From JBBSDP01 sp963754335 (GTDB lineage: Bacteria > Planctomycetota > Phycisphaerae > Tepidisphaerales > Tepidisphaeraceae), in the NCBI GenBank assembly GCA_963754335.1, contig CAVWFQ010000010.1, positions 744,001 through 808,000 on the forward strand: a DNA stretch of 64,000 bases, read 5' to 3'. This document shows positions 47,988 to 56,938 of the stretch, one piece after another (the first letter of the stretch is position 1; each line of letters begins with the position of its first letter). The notes below the pieces were generated by a model. It did not search any database. It was not told the DNA's origin and saw only the letters and a program-made list of their open reading frames with translations. A program made the position numbers and the translations under genes.

Positions 47988-50171
47988 TTACATCCAGGGA
48001 CTGTTGCGCATCTGGATCAACTGATAAAATTTACGGCCCCATTGCCATATCAGTGGGCGGCTTTCCAGAGTAAACCGTACGTACGCGCGCTGCCCTGGAT
48101 AATACTTTTGCCCGGGATTGTTCACGGGCACTTCCAGCACAAATTGCTCGGTCATGGACTTGGTCGGATCACGCGGGTCGACCTGCTCTTCTTCGCCGCC
48201 GGGCTGGGCCAAAGCGGGGCTGGGAAGGTCTCTGGTTGCCCCGCCCATCATGCGGGGCTTGCCCGATGCGGTCACGACGGTTCCCAGGTCCCCGGAAAAT
48301 CGAACCAGCGTCTTATTCACCTTGGAAGTGATCAATTCCGCCTCGGTTTGTTCCAGCAGCACGCGGAGAATTAAATGATCGCTCTGCGCGACTTTGGCGA
48401 TCTCTTCGCCAGGCTGAATGAATCGCCGCTGACCGTACTCGTTGAGCGTCGGCGCGATCAGAACGCCATTGATCGGGGCGCGAATCGTGAGCTCTGCTTT
48501 CTTGTGTTCAAGCTGCGCGAGATGTTCCCGGACGGCCCCCAGCGCGTCTTCCTCGATTCTCGCCTGGGCCGGATCGTCGGCGCGAGAGGCGTTCAAGCGA
48601 TCCTGATATTCCTGGAGTTGCGCCTGCGTCTGGGCAATGTCCCTTTCCAGTTCGGGAGAACTGCAAACGAGAATCGGGTCTTGCGCGTTTAGCTGTTGAC
48701 CATCCTTGGCCGCAATCGATTCGACAAATCCGGGACCGCCGGGGCGAATCGTCGCGTGCGCCGCTGCTTCGGTAATCCCTACCTCATCGACGTGAAACGG
48801 AAAGCGTACCAGCCCGATGAGCACCGCTGCTGCAGCCGCGGCAGCCAGGCAGATGGCCGTGGCGCGCGTTCGCTTTCGATGCAATTCCGGCTCGATTGCC
48901 AGATATTTGAAGACCTTGAAAACCGGCACCAGCAACCAGGTGACTACGCCTCCAAGCGCCATGAGCATTCCAAGCACCGGAATTTGATACGCGACCATCA
49001 GGATGATGACCACGCCGATGAACGTGCGATAGATCGTCGAGGCGATCGCATAGGTGAAGAGCCAGAATCGCTGGAGCACCGGGGGCAGCGGCTGCTGGAG
49101 CTTGATCCCGAAGAGATGCCGCTTGATCAAACCCATCGCGTAATCGGTGCTCTTCTGGCGAAGATTCGGAATCTCGAGAAAGTCCGCCAGGATGTAATAG
49201 CCGTCGTAGCGGAGCAGCGGATTGGCGTTAAAGATAATCGTAGTCACCGAGGCAACCAGCATTGCGTTGAAGGCAAGCTGGTTGATCAGGCTGGTGTCGG
49301 TCGTGTGAATCCAGATAAAAGCCATCAGTGAGGCAAAGAACAGCTCGACGATCATTCCCGCCGCACCGACGAATACCCGCTCCCACTTGTTGGAGAACGA
49401 CCAGGCGGTGGAGGCATCCACGTACGGCGTCGGCACAAAGACCAGGAACATGATCCCCAGCTCGTGGCACTCTCCGCCGAAGCGCCGGCACCCAAATGCG
49501 TGCCCCAGCTCGTGAATGAGTTTGATGAAAACAAAAACTGCCCAGAGCCATATCAGATTGATCCAATTGCTGCGGATATCGACGGCGTGCACCGCGGCGC
49601 GCTTGAGGCTGTGTTGAGGATCATTCCAATACGGAGTGAGCGCGACGATCGCGCTGATAACGACAACCAGCCAGACCATCGCTCCGAATTTGCTGAACAT
49701 CATTCGGACCAGGGGCATCCATCGCTTCAGAAATCGATCCGGATCCCACAGCGGCAACCGTGGAAACAGGACGTTCATCAGCCGGCCCTGCATTTTCCGT
49801 TTGCTGAGCTGCTTGTGGCGGCGAAGCAATACGGTGGCGTCCGGGGTTACGTCGGCGTCGATCAGGTTGGCGGAATAGAGATGCGAAAGAATCTGGATGA
49901 CTTCCGGCTGCGTCGGCGCATCGTCCTCGAGCGTGCCGCCGACCAGATCCCACGCCTCTTCAACGGTTCGCGAACCGTCCAGCAATCCGATGAAGCGATA
50001 GGCGGCGTCGCTCAGCCGGTGGAATTGATTCCCCGCCGGATCGCGAACGACATACCACCGGTCGCCGCGGTAATACTGCCGGGAAATCTGCGCACCGACG
50101 CGCAGTTTCACCTTCAGGCTTTTCACCCGGTACCAGGATTCGGAAAATGTCGGGCGAAGTTGAAGGGTCAT
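47988..50171 (-). CDS. PqqD-like / M50 metallopeptidase / HlyD-like fusion protein
   Basis: A 727-residue inner-membrane protein with three parts. An N-terminal PqqD-like winged-helix region (about 25-115; WYVVRDPAGNQFHRLSDA, DGSRTVEEAWDLV). A multi-helix M50-type membrane domain (about 150-430) with the zinc motif HELGHAFGCRRFGGECHELG and a second conserved block NANPLLRYDGYYILAD. A C-terminal biotinyl-lipoyl/adaptor part (about 470-690; AAHATIRPGGPGFVESIAAK, LTIRAPINGVLIAP). Such proteins are frequent beside HlyD-type genes in planctomycetes. The PqqD-like part may bind peptides, as it does in RiPP enzymes. Intact, 21 bp upstream of the secA-like gene. Confidence 0.83.
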   Translation of the reverse strand: MTLQLRPTFSESWYRVKSLKVKLRVGAQISRQYYRGDRWYVVRDPAGNQFHRLSDAAYRFIGLLDGSRTVEEAWDLVGGTLEDDAPTQPEVIQILSHLYSANLIDADVTPDATVLLRRHKQLSKRKMQGRLMNVLFPRLPLWDPDRFLKRWMPLVRMMFSKFGAMVWLVVVISAIVALTPYWNDPQHSLKRAAVHAVDIRSNWINLIWLWAVFVFIKLIHELGHAFGCRRFGGECHELGIMFLVFVPTPYVDASTAWSFSNKWERVFVGAAGMIVELFFASLMAFIWIHTTDTSLINQLAFNAMLVASVTTIIFNANPLLRYDGYYILADFLEIPNLRQKSTDYAMGLIKRHLFGIKLQQPLPPVLQRFWLFTYAIASTIYRTFIGVVIILMVAYQIPVLGMLMALGGVVTWLLVPVFKVFKYLAIEPELHRKRTRATAICLAAAAAAAVLIGLVRFPFHVDEVGITEAAAHATIRPGGPGFVESIAAKDGQQLNAQDPILVCSSPELERDIAQTQAQLQEYQDRLNASRADDPAQARIEEDALGAVREHLAQLEHKKAELTIRAPINGVLIAPTLNEYGQRRFIQPGEEIAKVAQSDHLILRVLLEQTEAELITSKVNKTLVRFSGDLGTVVTASGKPRMMGGATRDLPSPALAQPGGEEEQVDPRDPTKSMTEQFVLEVPVNNPGQKYYPGQRAYVRFTLESRPLIWQWGRKFYQLIQMRNSPWM

Positions 50172-50177
50172 TGCTTT

Positions 50178-50263
50178 GGGTTCAGGGTTCGGGGTTCAGG
50201 TAAGAAATTACGCGATTCGAGGTTCGGTCCTCACTGAACCCCGAACCCCGAACCGTGAACCCC
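50178..50263. repeat. inverted repeat of GGTTCGG/GGGTTCA units
   Basis: The left arm (50178-50199) starts GGGTTCAGGGTTCGGGGTTC, and the right arm (50234-50263) is its complement with one extra GGGTTCG-type unit. It nearly fills the 95-bp gap between the two adaptor genes. Copy-number variation of a 7-bp unit sets it apart from the other inverted repeats. Confidence 0.75.
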
Positions 50264-50266
50264 CGC

Positions 50267-52204
50267 CTATAACCACAGTTTCAATTTCAGGAAGTCGATG
50301 AGCCGGTGCGTCCAGATCCAGGCCAGGCTTTTGTGCACGACGTTGACGCGCGCTTCGCCGGACATGCCCGGCTGCCACGTTTCCGGGTGCTTCCCTTTCA
50401 CGGTGGCGAAGACCTTGAAGGCGTTCGTCCCTTCTTTGGGATCAGGCAGCGGAATGACCCGATCGATCACCAGGTCAAACTTGTCGTCCGGCAGGGCGTT
50501 GGTGGCCAGGCGACCGAGGTTGCCGACCTTCACGTCCTGAATGTCTCGATCAGGAACGCTCAGTTCGGCTCGCAGATCTCCGGGATCGCCCAGCTCGAAG
50601 AGCACATCGCCGGTTCGGACGGTCGCATTCTGCTTGTCCTCAAAATCACCCTTGAGGACTTCGGTGTCGAGCGGAGCGATGAGTTGGGCATGATCGATCT
50701 GATATTGGAGGAAATCGACCTCCGCCTGAGATTCCGCGCTTTCATCCAAAGCGACTTTCTCCTCAGCGGTTTTTCCCTCGGCACGATCCTTCGCCGCCTC
50801 TTTGATCTTGGCACGCACCTGAGCCTGGGCCTTGGCCAGCTCAATTTTCTTGTCGTAGGTTTCAAGGGTGAGAAGCAGCGTGCCTTTCCTGACCTTGTCG
50901 CCGGGACGAATGCTCTGGCCGTTGGGCATCTTGCCGATTTCCAGCACGCGCCCTTCGAACGGTGCGCAGAGCGTGAACTTGGATTGCGGCGCAAACTGGA
51001 ACGGTGCGCTGACGTGATACATCGGGCGAATCACGAAGAGCAGAATCACGGCAACCAGCGAGAGCACGCCAACCAGCTTGCCGAGCATGTGCTTCGGCCC
51101 GACCATCATCTCGGCGGCATTGCGCGTGCTCAGGCCGACTTTCGTGATGAGGTATCGATCGTTCTGGTAGCGGTCGTACAACTGCGGGGCCAGGAGATCG
51201 ACGGCAACCGCCAGCGCTCCGGCGACATTCGGGCCCAGCGGCTGATTGGAAGGGAATTCGAGTGTCACGACCCCGATCACTTCATCCTGCCGGCGCAGAG
51301 GGAGCGAGAGTATGGCAGTGCCCCCCTGGCTGCGCGACATCGCGGCGGCCTCGCGGGTCACGTTATCGCTGGAGGTTCCGTTGGGGTCGTACTGCACCAG
51401 TCCGTCCTGATCGGCGCACTCCTCCATGACGCGCTCAAGCTGGACGATCAATTCCTGCTTCTTGTCGAATTCTTCTGTGTGGGAGAGCGCCTTGACGCGG
51501 ATGTTCCGTCCCTTGAGCCAGCCGAGTGAAACGCGCGACGCATGGGCGCGGTTGGCCAGCTCGTTACACAACCCCATCGACGCCGAGTCGAATCCCTCCG
51601 CAGTCGCCACGGAGGTCGAGAGCTGCAGCACATGCTGATGACTCTGGGCGATCAGCCTGGCCTGCTCGGAGGTACGGCGAAGCGTGAAGAGCTCGAAATA
51701 ACCGGCGACCAACTGCATCGAATTGAGCCGCTGCTTGGCACGCTCCAGGTCGCGGCAGCGGGCGATGACCGCGGACACCGCGACAATGTCCCCTTCGTTT
51801 CGCAGGAGAGTGATCAGGCAAAACTGCGACTCAACCGAGTCCCCCGCCGCCATGCCCAGATCGATCGCTCCGTCCTTGGATTGTTGAATGCATGGTTTGA
51901 CCAGTTCCTGAAACGCGTTAATCGCGGCGGTCCGGGTCTGCTCGTCGCTGTTATCGCTGCGAACGTGGGAGAGGAGTCGAAGTCCGATCTGTTTGTCGGC
52001 GTTATCGATCAGAAATCCCGCGGCTTCGGTCCCGGCAACGGTAGTGGCCTGGGCGGTAATCAATTCCGTGACGAATGCAGGCAGGTTGGGGGCATCGATC
52101 AGGCGTTGAGCGATCTGCGATCGCGCGCCCGTCTGTTGGCCGACCCCCTGCACTACGCCCTGCGCCCGTGTTTTGTTCCGACCCCTGCGAAGATGGTTCA
52201 ACAA
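50267..52204 (-). CDS. GAF-domain / HlyD-type adaptor protein
   Basis: A 645-residue protein. The N-terminal half (about 30-360) is cytoplasmic with a GAF-like domain (LQLSTSVATAEGFDSASMGLCNELANR, then GGTAILSLPLRRQDEVIGVVTLEF). A single transmembrane helix (LVGVLSLVAVILLFVIRPMY, about 395) follows. The periplasmic half is a HlyD-like adaptor: lipoyl half (FTLCAPFEGRVLEIGK), coiled coil (KIELAKAQAQVRAKIKEAAK), second lipoyl half (AQLIAPLDTEVLKGDFED) and barrel (RAELSVPDRDIQDVKVGNLG). A sensory GAF domain on the cytoplasmic side of an adaptor is unusual and suggests export gated by an internal signal. Intact gene, 48 bp downstream of the next adaptor gene. Confidence 0.83.
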   Translation of the reverse strand: MLNHLRRGRNKTRAQGVVQGVGQQTGARSQIAQRLIDAPNLPAFVTELITAQATTVAGTEAAGFLIDNADKQIGLRLLSHVRSDNSDEQTRTAAINAFQELVKPCIQQSKDGAIDLGMAAGDSVESQFCLITLLRNEGDIVAVSAVIARCRDLERAKQRLNSMQLVAGYFELFTLRRTSEQARLIAQSHQHVLQLSTSVATAEGFDSASMGLCNELANRAHASRVSLGWLKGRNIRVKALSHTEEFDKKQELIVQLERVMEECADQDGLVQYDPNGTSSDNVTREAAAMSRSQGGTAILSLPLRRQDEVIGVVTLEFPSNQPLGPNVAGALAVAVDLLAPQLYDRYQNDRYLITKVGLSTRNAAEMMVGPKHMLGKLVGVLSLVAVILLFVIRPMYHVSAPFQFAPQSKFTLCAPFEGRVLEIGKMPNGQSIRPGDKVRKGTLLLTLETYDKKIELAKAQAQVRAKIKEAAKDRAEGKTAEEKVALDESAESQAEVDFLQYQIDHAQLIAPLDTEVLKGDFEDKQNATVRTGDVLFELGDPGDLRAELSVPDRDIQDVKVGNLGRLATNALPDDKFDLVIDRVIPLPDPKEGTNAFKVFATVKGKHPETWQPGMSGEARVNVVHKSLAWIWTHRLIDFLKLKLWL

Positions 52205-52252
52205 TGCCTGAAGCCACGATGCAACCTCTATTGGGTTAGTAGTTTTCCCGGA

Positions 52253-53104
52253 CTATCGCGCCTCCGCGACGTTTTCAGGCGCTTTGACCTGAATCTGCTC
52301 ACCCGGCTGCCGGCCCGACGGATTGGGCATTTGCAGGCGCACAAATTGAGTTCCGCTCCGAGCGTCCGCCACCGGATCGATAAAGATGACCTCGGCGGGC
52401 GCCCAATTGTCGGAGTCGGCATATCTGACCTGCATCGACTGCTGCGTATGCAGATTGATAACGACCTGCTTGGGCAGATTTACTTCCACCCACATCGGAT
52501 CATTTTTCACGACGGTCATCGACGGCTTGTTGGCATCATTCGACGGCGCTTCGCCGACGTGCGTATTGATCTTCTTGACGATTCCGTCGATGGGGCTGAT
52601 CAGGCTCTTGAGCTTGATCTTCGCTACTTCTTCCGCGAGTTCGGCTTTGGCCTTGGATTGCTCCTGGGCAGCCAGGCGGATGCGGATTTCCCCGATCACG
52701 GTGGCGAGCTTCGCTTCCTCCAGTTCGCTTTCACCGAGGACCTTCTCGTCAAACATCTTTTGCTTGCGCTTGAGGTCGACAACCTTGGTGTCGTAATCCG
52801 CCTTGGCGGCTTCTTCCTGAAGCGCCGAGTTGGCCTCCAGCTCAAGTTTGGTCTTTTCGGCCTCTTCGACCGTCGAATCCTGAACCGCAAGAACCTGGTC
52901 CTTTTTAACGACGTCCCCTTCCTTAACCGATTCTTCTGCCACGATTCCCGGGCTGCTGAAGACCAGATCTCGCTGTTCGGAAGGTTTGGTAATCCCTTCG
53001 TAATTCGTTGGATTTGATCCGCCGCTGGCATGGACAAACGCCGGAACGATGACCACCGGAAGGGCGATCGCTCCGACAACAAGTTGGATCCCAAACCACT
53101 TCAT
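52253..53104 (-). CDS. HlyD-family periplasmic adaptor
   Basis: A 283-residue adaptor. N-terminal signal/anchor (MKWFGIQLVVGAIALPVVIVPAFVHA), lipoyl half (DLVFSSPGIVAEESVKEGDVV), a coiled-coil hairpin (EEAEKTKLELEANSALQEEAAK to AKAELAEEVAKIKL), second lipoyl half (SLISPIDGIVKKINTHVG) and barrel. ATG 53104 follows GGAAAG. It is the first gene of the leftward set adaptor, GAF-adaptor, PqqD-M50-adaptor, SecA-like. No outer-membrane channel gene is next to it. Confidence 0.85.
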   Translation of the reverse strand: MKWFGIQLVVGAIALPVVIVPAFVHASGGSNPTNYEGITKPSEQRDLVFSSPGIVAEESVKEGDVVKKDQVLAVQDSTVEEAEKTKLELEANSALQEEAAKADYDTKVVDLKRKQKMFDEKVLGESELEEAKLATVIGEIRIRLAAQEQSKAKAELAEEVAKIKLKSLISPIDGIVKKINTHVGEAPSNDANKPSMTVVKNDPMWVEVNLPKQVVINLHTQQSMQVRYADSDNWAPAEVIFIDPVADARSGTQFVRLQMPNPSGRQPGEQIQVKAPENVAEAR

Positions 53105-53486
53105 GTTCAAACTTTCCCGCCGGCAAATCCACCGGTCTTTCTAAAGGCGATCCTCGACGAACACGTGTTCCAGTAATTTAAGCGGAAACCGGTCCGCGAC
53201 TTCCCATAAATTGTTGGCCGATAAGACAGAAATCGGCCCAATTCAAGGACTCGCCCCTGCTTCGTCAGATCGACACCCCATACCCGGACCCTTTAGGTCG
53301 GGGGGCATTATGCCACGCTTTTTCACGATTCGCCAATCTTTTCCGGTCGAATTCGCGGTGAAAATCGACGTCCGACTTATCAGACGGTTCCATTAATTAA
53401 AACCCGGTCGCCGGTCAGGCCCTGCGCGCCGCAGCAAGTACGGGCCGGAATGGATGCCGGTTCTTCCATGTGACACTGCATCCGAT
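53105..53486. other. intergenic region upstream of the adaptor operon
   Basis: 382 bp with no supported gene. Short frames here (for example on the plus strand from 53211) lack a ribosome-binding site and family features. It should hold the promoter of the leftward adaptor/SecA set. The part around 53160-53240 is less GC-rich. Confidence 0.4.
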
Positions 53487-53873
53487 TCATCGATAGCCAA
53501 GGTCCTCGAGATCGTCCTCGTCCAACCCGAAATGATGGCCGATTTCATGCAGAACCGTCGTCCGCACCTGCTCGATCAGATCCGCCTCGCTGCCGCTGAC
53601 CTGTTCGATATCGTCCTGAAAGATATGGATCATGGCCGGCAACGGAGACCAGTCCGGTGTTTCCACCGTGCGATGGGTCAGCGCTACGCCGTGATAGAGT
53701 CCCAACAGGAGATCGTTCCCTTTTACGCCGGCTTTCTTCCGCTCTCGCGGGGTAGCCCGATCGCGGATTTCGATGGGTACTTCTTCTAACGCCGCGGCAA
53801 ACTGATCGGGCAACTCGTCGATTGCCCGTTCGACCAATTCGGCGAAGACGGCTTTGCTCACCCGATACGGCAT
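53487..53873 (-). CDS. minigluzincin-type zinc metallopeptidase
   Basis: A 128-residue cytoplasmic protein starting MPYRVSKAVFAELVERAIDE. It carries the short zinc motif HEIGHHFGLDEDDLEDLGY at its very C-terminus, typical of the family PF06262 of small zincins. The family's substrate is not established. It ends 17 residues after the motif as relatives do, so it is complete. It is divergent from sppA. Confidence 0.85.
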   Translation of the reverse strand: MPYRVSKAVFAELVERAIDELPDQFAAALEEVPIEIRDRATPRERKKAGVKGNDLLLGLYHGVALTHRTVETPDWSPLPAMIHIFQDDIEQVSGSEADLIEQVRTTVLHEIGHHFGLDEDDLEDLGYR

Positions 53874-53989
53874 CGCTAGAATCCTGCCTCTTTGAAGATG
53901 GACCGGCAAGCGCTTGGGGCCGCGGAAACCCGCAGGGCTCGCTGTTACGCCATCACTTCGGCATTCTCGATCTCCGCAAGGCTTGCATT

Positions 53990-55003
53990 ATGCTTCGAAA
54001 TTCCTTCATTCTAGCGTCTTTCATTTTACTTCTGGCCGGCGGCTGCGGCGTGCCGAGTTTTCTCGTCACCCCCGTCGAGAATTCCAACAAGCTGGAAGAA
54101 GAAGAAGTTCAGCCGGGCAAAGGGTTTGTCCCGGGAAAGGTCGCGATCATCGAAGTCGAAGGGCTGCTGGCCAATGTCAAGAGCGGCGGTTTCCTGCAGC
54201 CGACTGAGAACAAGCTGAGTCTTTTTACCCAGCAACTGGAACGCGCCGAAAAGGATTCTTCAGTCAAAGCAGTTGTCTTGCGCGTCAATTCTCCTGGCGG
54301 AACGGTGACTTCATCCGATGCCATGTATCAATTGGTACGGAGATTCCGCAAAAAGACCGGCAAGCCGGTCGTCGCATCGATTCAGGAAGTGGGCGCCAGC
54401 GGCGCGTATTACGTGAGCTGCGGCGCCGACAAGATCGTCGCACAGCCGACCAGCGTGGTGGGCAGCGTTGGCGTGATTTTCGAAACTTTCGAGGTCTCCG
54501 GAGGCCTGGCCAAGCTCGGAATCCGATCGGACGACGTCAAGAGCGGCACGTTGAAAGACATGGGCTCGCCCTTCAAGCCGCTGGAACCGGATGAGCGAGC
54601 GGTCATGCAGTCGATGGTGCAGGAATATTTCGCCCGATTCATCGGCGTCGTTCGCAGCAATCGCCCTGTCACCGAGCCCCCCGCCGCGGATCTGCTGGAC
54701 TACCAGAAAAAGGGATATGCCGGCGTCTACAGCGGCCGCGTGTTCAGCGGCGACAAAGCGATGGAACTCGGATTGATCGATCAGACCGGGCTTCTTGAAG
54801 ACGCCATCGATCTGGCGCGAACGATGGCCAAGTCTCCCGACGCTGCGGCGGTCATTTACGTGCGTCCCTACGGTTACGGTGGATCGATCTATGCCGAGAC
54901 GAACGTTCCCGCGCCACAAGCCGGCGCGTCACACATCGATCTGCCGGGCGCCAACTCAATTCTGGATACGGGATTCTATTATGTGTGGCGGCCGGGGTTG
55001 TGA
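53990..55003 (+). CDS. sppA: signal peptide peptidase SppA (S49 family lipoprotein)
   Basis: A 337-residue envelope protease that degrades cleaved signal peptides. Here it has a lipoprotein signal (MLRNSFILASFILLLAGGC) instead of a plain membrane anchor. The S49 features are intact: VVLRVNSPGGTVTSSDAMY, the nucleophile in GASGAYYVS (Ser137) and the general-base Lys in DDVKSGTLKDMGSPF (Lys189), 52 residues apart as in the short Bacillus-type SppA. The ATG at 53990 gives the lipobox; the frame is open further upstream but without a signal. Intact gene. Confidence 0.9.
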   Translation: MLRNSFILASFILLLAGGCGVPSFLVTPVENSNKLEEEEVQPGKGFVPGKVAIIEVEGLLANVKSGGFLQPTENKLSLFTQQLERAEKDSSVKAVVLRVNSPGGTVTSSDAMYQLVRRFRKKTGKPVVASIQEVGASGAYYVSCGADKIVAQPTSVVGSVGVIFETFEVSGGLAKLGIRSDDVKSGTLKDMGSPFKPLEPDERAVMQSMVQEYFARFIGVVRSNRPVTEPPAADLLDYQKKGYAGVYSGRVFSGDKAMELGLIDQTGLLEDAIDLARTMAKSPDAAAVIYVRPYGYGGSIYAETNVPAPQAGASHIDLPGANSILDTGFYYVWRPGL

Positions 55004-55071
55004 GCAGGATGGTGTGATGGTCAAATGGGCGGCGCGGTTGGCAGAACGATTCATCATTTCACCTTTCCGAC

Positions 55072-56047
55072 ATGATTTCCATTACCTGCACGCACTGTAA
55101 GACACTGCTTGAAATGGACGACGCGTTTGCCGGCGGTGTTTGCCGCTGCCAGCACTGCGGCACGATCCAAACAGTGCCTGCCCAGACGAGACCCCAGCGT
55201 CCCGCTTCGCCGCAAACCACCGGTGCGGCGGAGAGCGTGTCGGGCTCGCGCCGTATTTGGCAGCGGCGCTTCGGAACCCGCCGTCAACTCTGAACTGGAA
55301 GGGTTGGCGGAGGTTGTCGCCAGCAGCGGACTTCGCTCCAAGCGCCTTGTTAGTGCGCCGGCCTCGCTCGAAGCCTCCGCCGAGCCGGAAACCGCCCCAA
55401 AGAAGTCGATGATGTTACCGCTCATCGTGCTCGGCGCGGCGGGGTTCCTCATCATCCTCATCGTCGGCGGATTTTTCCTGTTCCGCGGTCGCGCTGGAGC
55501 GGGCGGCGGCGGCGACGATGCCGGCCCATCGTTTGTCGGCCTCAAGCTGGACGTCCCGAGTGTCGTCTATGTGATCGATCGCGGGAACGCCACGACCAAC
55601 AGCTTCGACGCCATCAAAGCCGCCACTTATCGATCGATTCAACTGATCGGCCCGAGCAAGAAATTTGCCGTGCTTCTCACAGACAATGGTACGGAGGAAT
55701 TCACATACCCCAAACAAGGCATGCAGGAAGCGACGGCCGCGAATTTGGACAGCCTCAAGACCGCTTTTCAGGATACGGTCGCTACGGGGAACAGTAATTT
55801 CCAGGATGCGCTGAAAAGAGCGGCTGACCTGCACCCCGGCGCAATCATCATCACGACCGCCAAAGATCCGCTCGACGACCCGGACATAGCCGCTCTCAAG
55901 GAACTTGAAGGCAAGGGAATTCCCGTCGACTCATTCGCCATCGGAGACGTCGTTAACGCTCCGCTTCAGGAAGCCTCCAACGCGACCCACGGGCAATATC
56001 GCCAGGTGTCGGACCACGATTTGCGAAGCTTTGCGGGAGAGCAGTAG
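55072..56047 (+). CDS. zinc-ribbon, membrane-anchored VWA-like protein (frame break)
   Basis: About 325 residues after joining frames near 55245. The N-terminal zinc ribbon has CTHC and CRCQHCG, a layout common in planctomycete proteins. A linker and one transmembrane helix (MLPLIVLGAAGFLIILIVGGFFLF) follow. The C-terminal domain (about 170-325) has a von Willebrand A-like order: VVYVIDRGNATTNSFDAI, FAVLLTDNG, NSNFQDALKRAADLHPGAII, VDSFAIGDVV. The usual DxSxS metal site reads DRGNA, so metal binding is doubtful. It starts 68 bp after sppA. Confidence 0.68.
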
Positions 56048-56142
56048 ATCTTTTGAGCAACAAGGCACATCGGGCCAGCTTTTAGCCGCTGTCCCGTAGG
56101 GCAGCGTCACTTCCGCCCGTGCGCGTACTCGCGTACGCTCAT

Positions 56143-56877
56143 TTAGATCGCCACCGACTCCGATATCTCCGCGTTGTGCGCGACGCTTTGCACGTCGTCG
56201 TTGTCCTCGAGCGCGTCCGTGAGCTTCAGAATTTTCTGCGCGGCCTCACCTTCGACAGCGATCGTGCTATTGGGGACATTGATGATTTCCGACGCTTCAA
56301 TCGGAATTTTTCCGGCGGCCAGCGCCTCTTTCACCTTGATGAATGCCGTCGGGACGGTGATGACTTCATACACCTCTCCCTCATTCTTCACGTCCTCGGC
56401 GCCGGCTTCGAGCGCGGCTTCAAGAAGCGCATCCTCGGTAATCGCGTCGGCCTTGATCGTGATGATCCCCTGCCGCGTGAATTGGAAGCCGACCGCGCCG
56501 CTGGTGGCAAGGTTGCCACCGTTACGCTCGAAAATCTCGCGCATTTCCGGCGCGGTGCGGGATCGATTGTTGGTCAGCGCGTCGATCATAAACGCCACCC
56601 CGCCGGGACCGTACCCTTCGTAGGTTGCCGCCTCGTAGTTTTCCGCGCCAAGCTCGCCGGTCCCTTTCATGATGGCTTTCTCGATCGTGTCCTTGGGCAT
56701 GTTGGCGGCCTTGGCTTCGTCGATCGTGTAGCGCAGATTCAGGTTGTCGCGCGGGTCGCCGCCGGACTTGGCCGCGATGATGATCTTCCGCGCGATCTTG
56801 CTCCAGACCTTGCCGCGCTTGGCGTCGGTTGCCCCTTTGGCCCGCTTGATTTTCGACCAGTGACTGTGACCTGCCAT
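56143..56877 (-). CDS. YebC/PmpR-family (TACO1-like) regulator
   Basis: A 244-residue protein starting MAGHSHWSKIKRAKGATDAKRGKVW, the hallmark of the YebC family. Members act as DNA-binding transcriptional regulators or as translation factors at polyproline stretches. Conserved blocks include GGDPRDNLNLRYTIDEAKAANMP, TYEGYGPGGVAFMIDALTNNR and FERNGGNLATSGAVGFQF. The Met at 56877 is the family start; the frame has an extra Met five codons earlier. Intact and of standard length. Confidence 0.94.
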   Translation of the reverse strand: MAGHSHWSKIKRAKGATDAKRGKVWSKIARKIIIAAKSGGDPRDNLNLRYTIDEAKAANMPKDTIEKAIMKGTGELGAENYEAATYEGYGPGGVAFMIDALTNNRSRTAPEMREIFERNGGNLATSGAVGFQFTRQGIITIKADAITEDALLEAALEAGAEDVKNEGEVYEVITVPTAFIKVKEALAAGKIPIEASEIINVPNSTIAVEGEAAQKILKLTDALEDNDDVQSVAHNAEISESVAI

Positions 56878-56938
56878 TTCAATCTGCTCCAACTCACATG
56901 GGTTCGCTGAACATCACCGCGAACAAATTTCGCGATCT

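Noticed and set aside
53211..53396. Short plus-strand frame upstream of the adaptor operon
   Set aside because: No ribosome-binding site, no family feature, and it lies in the likely promoter region.
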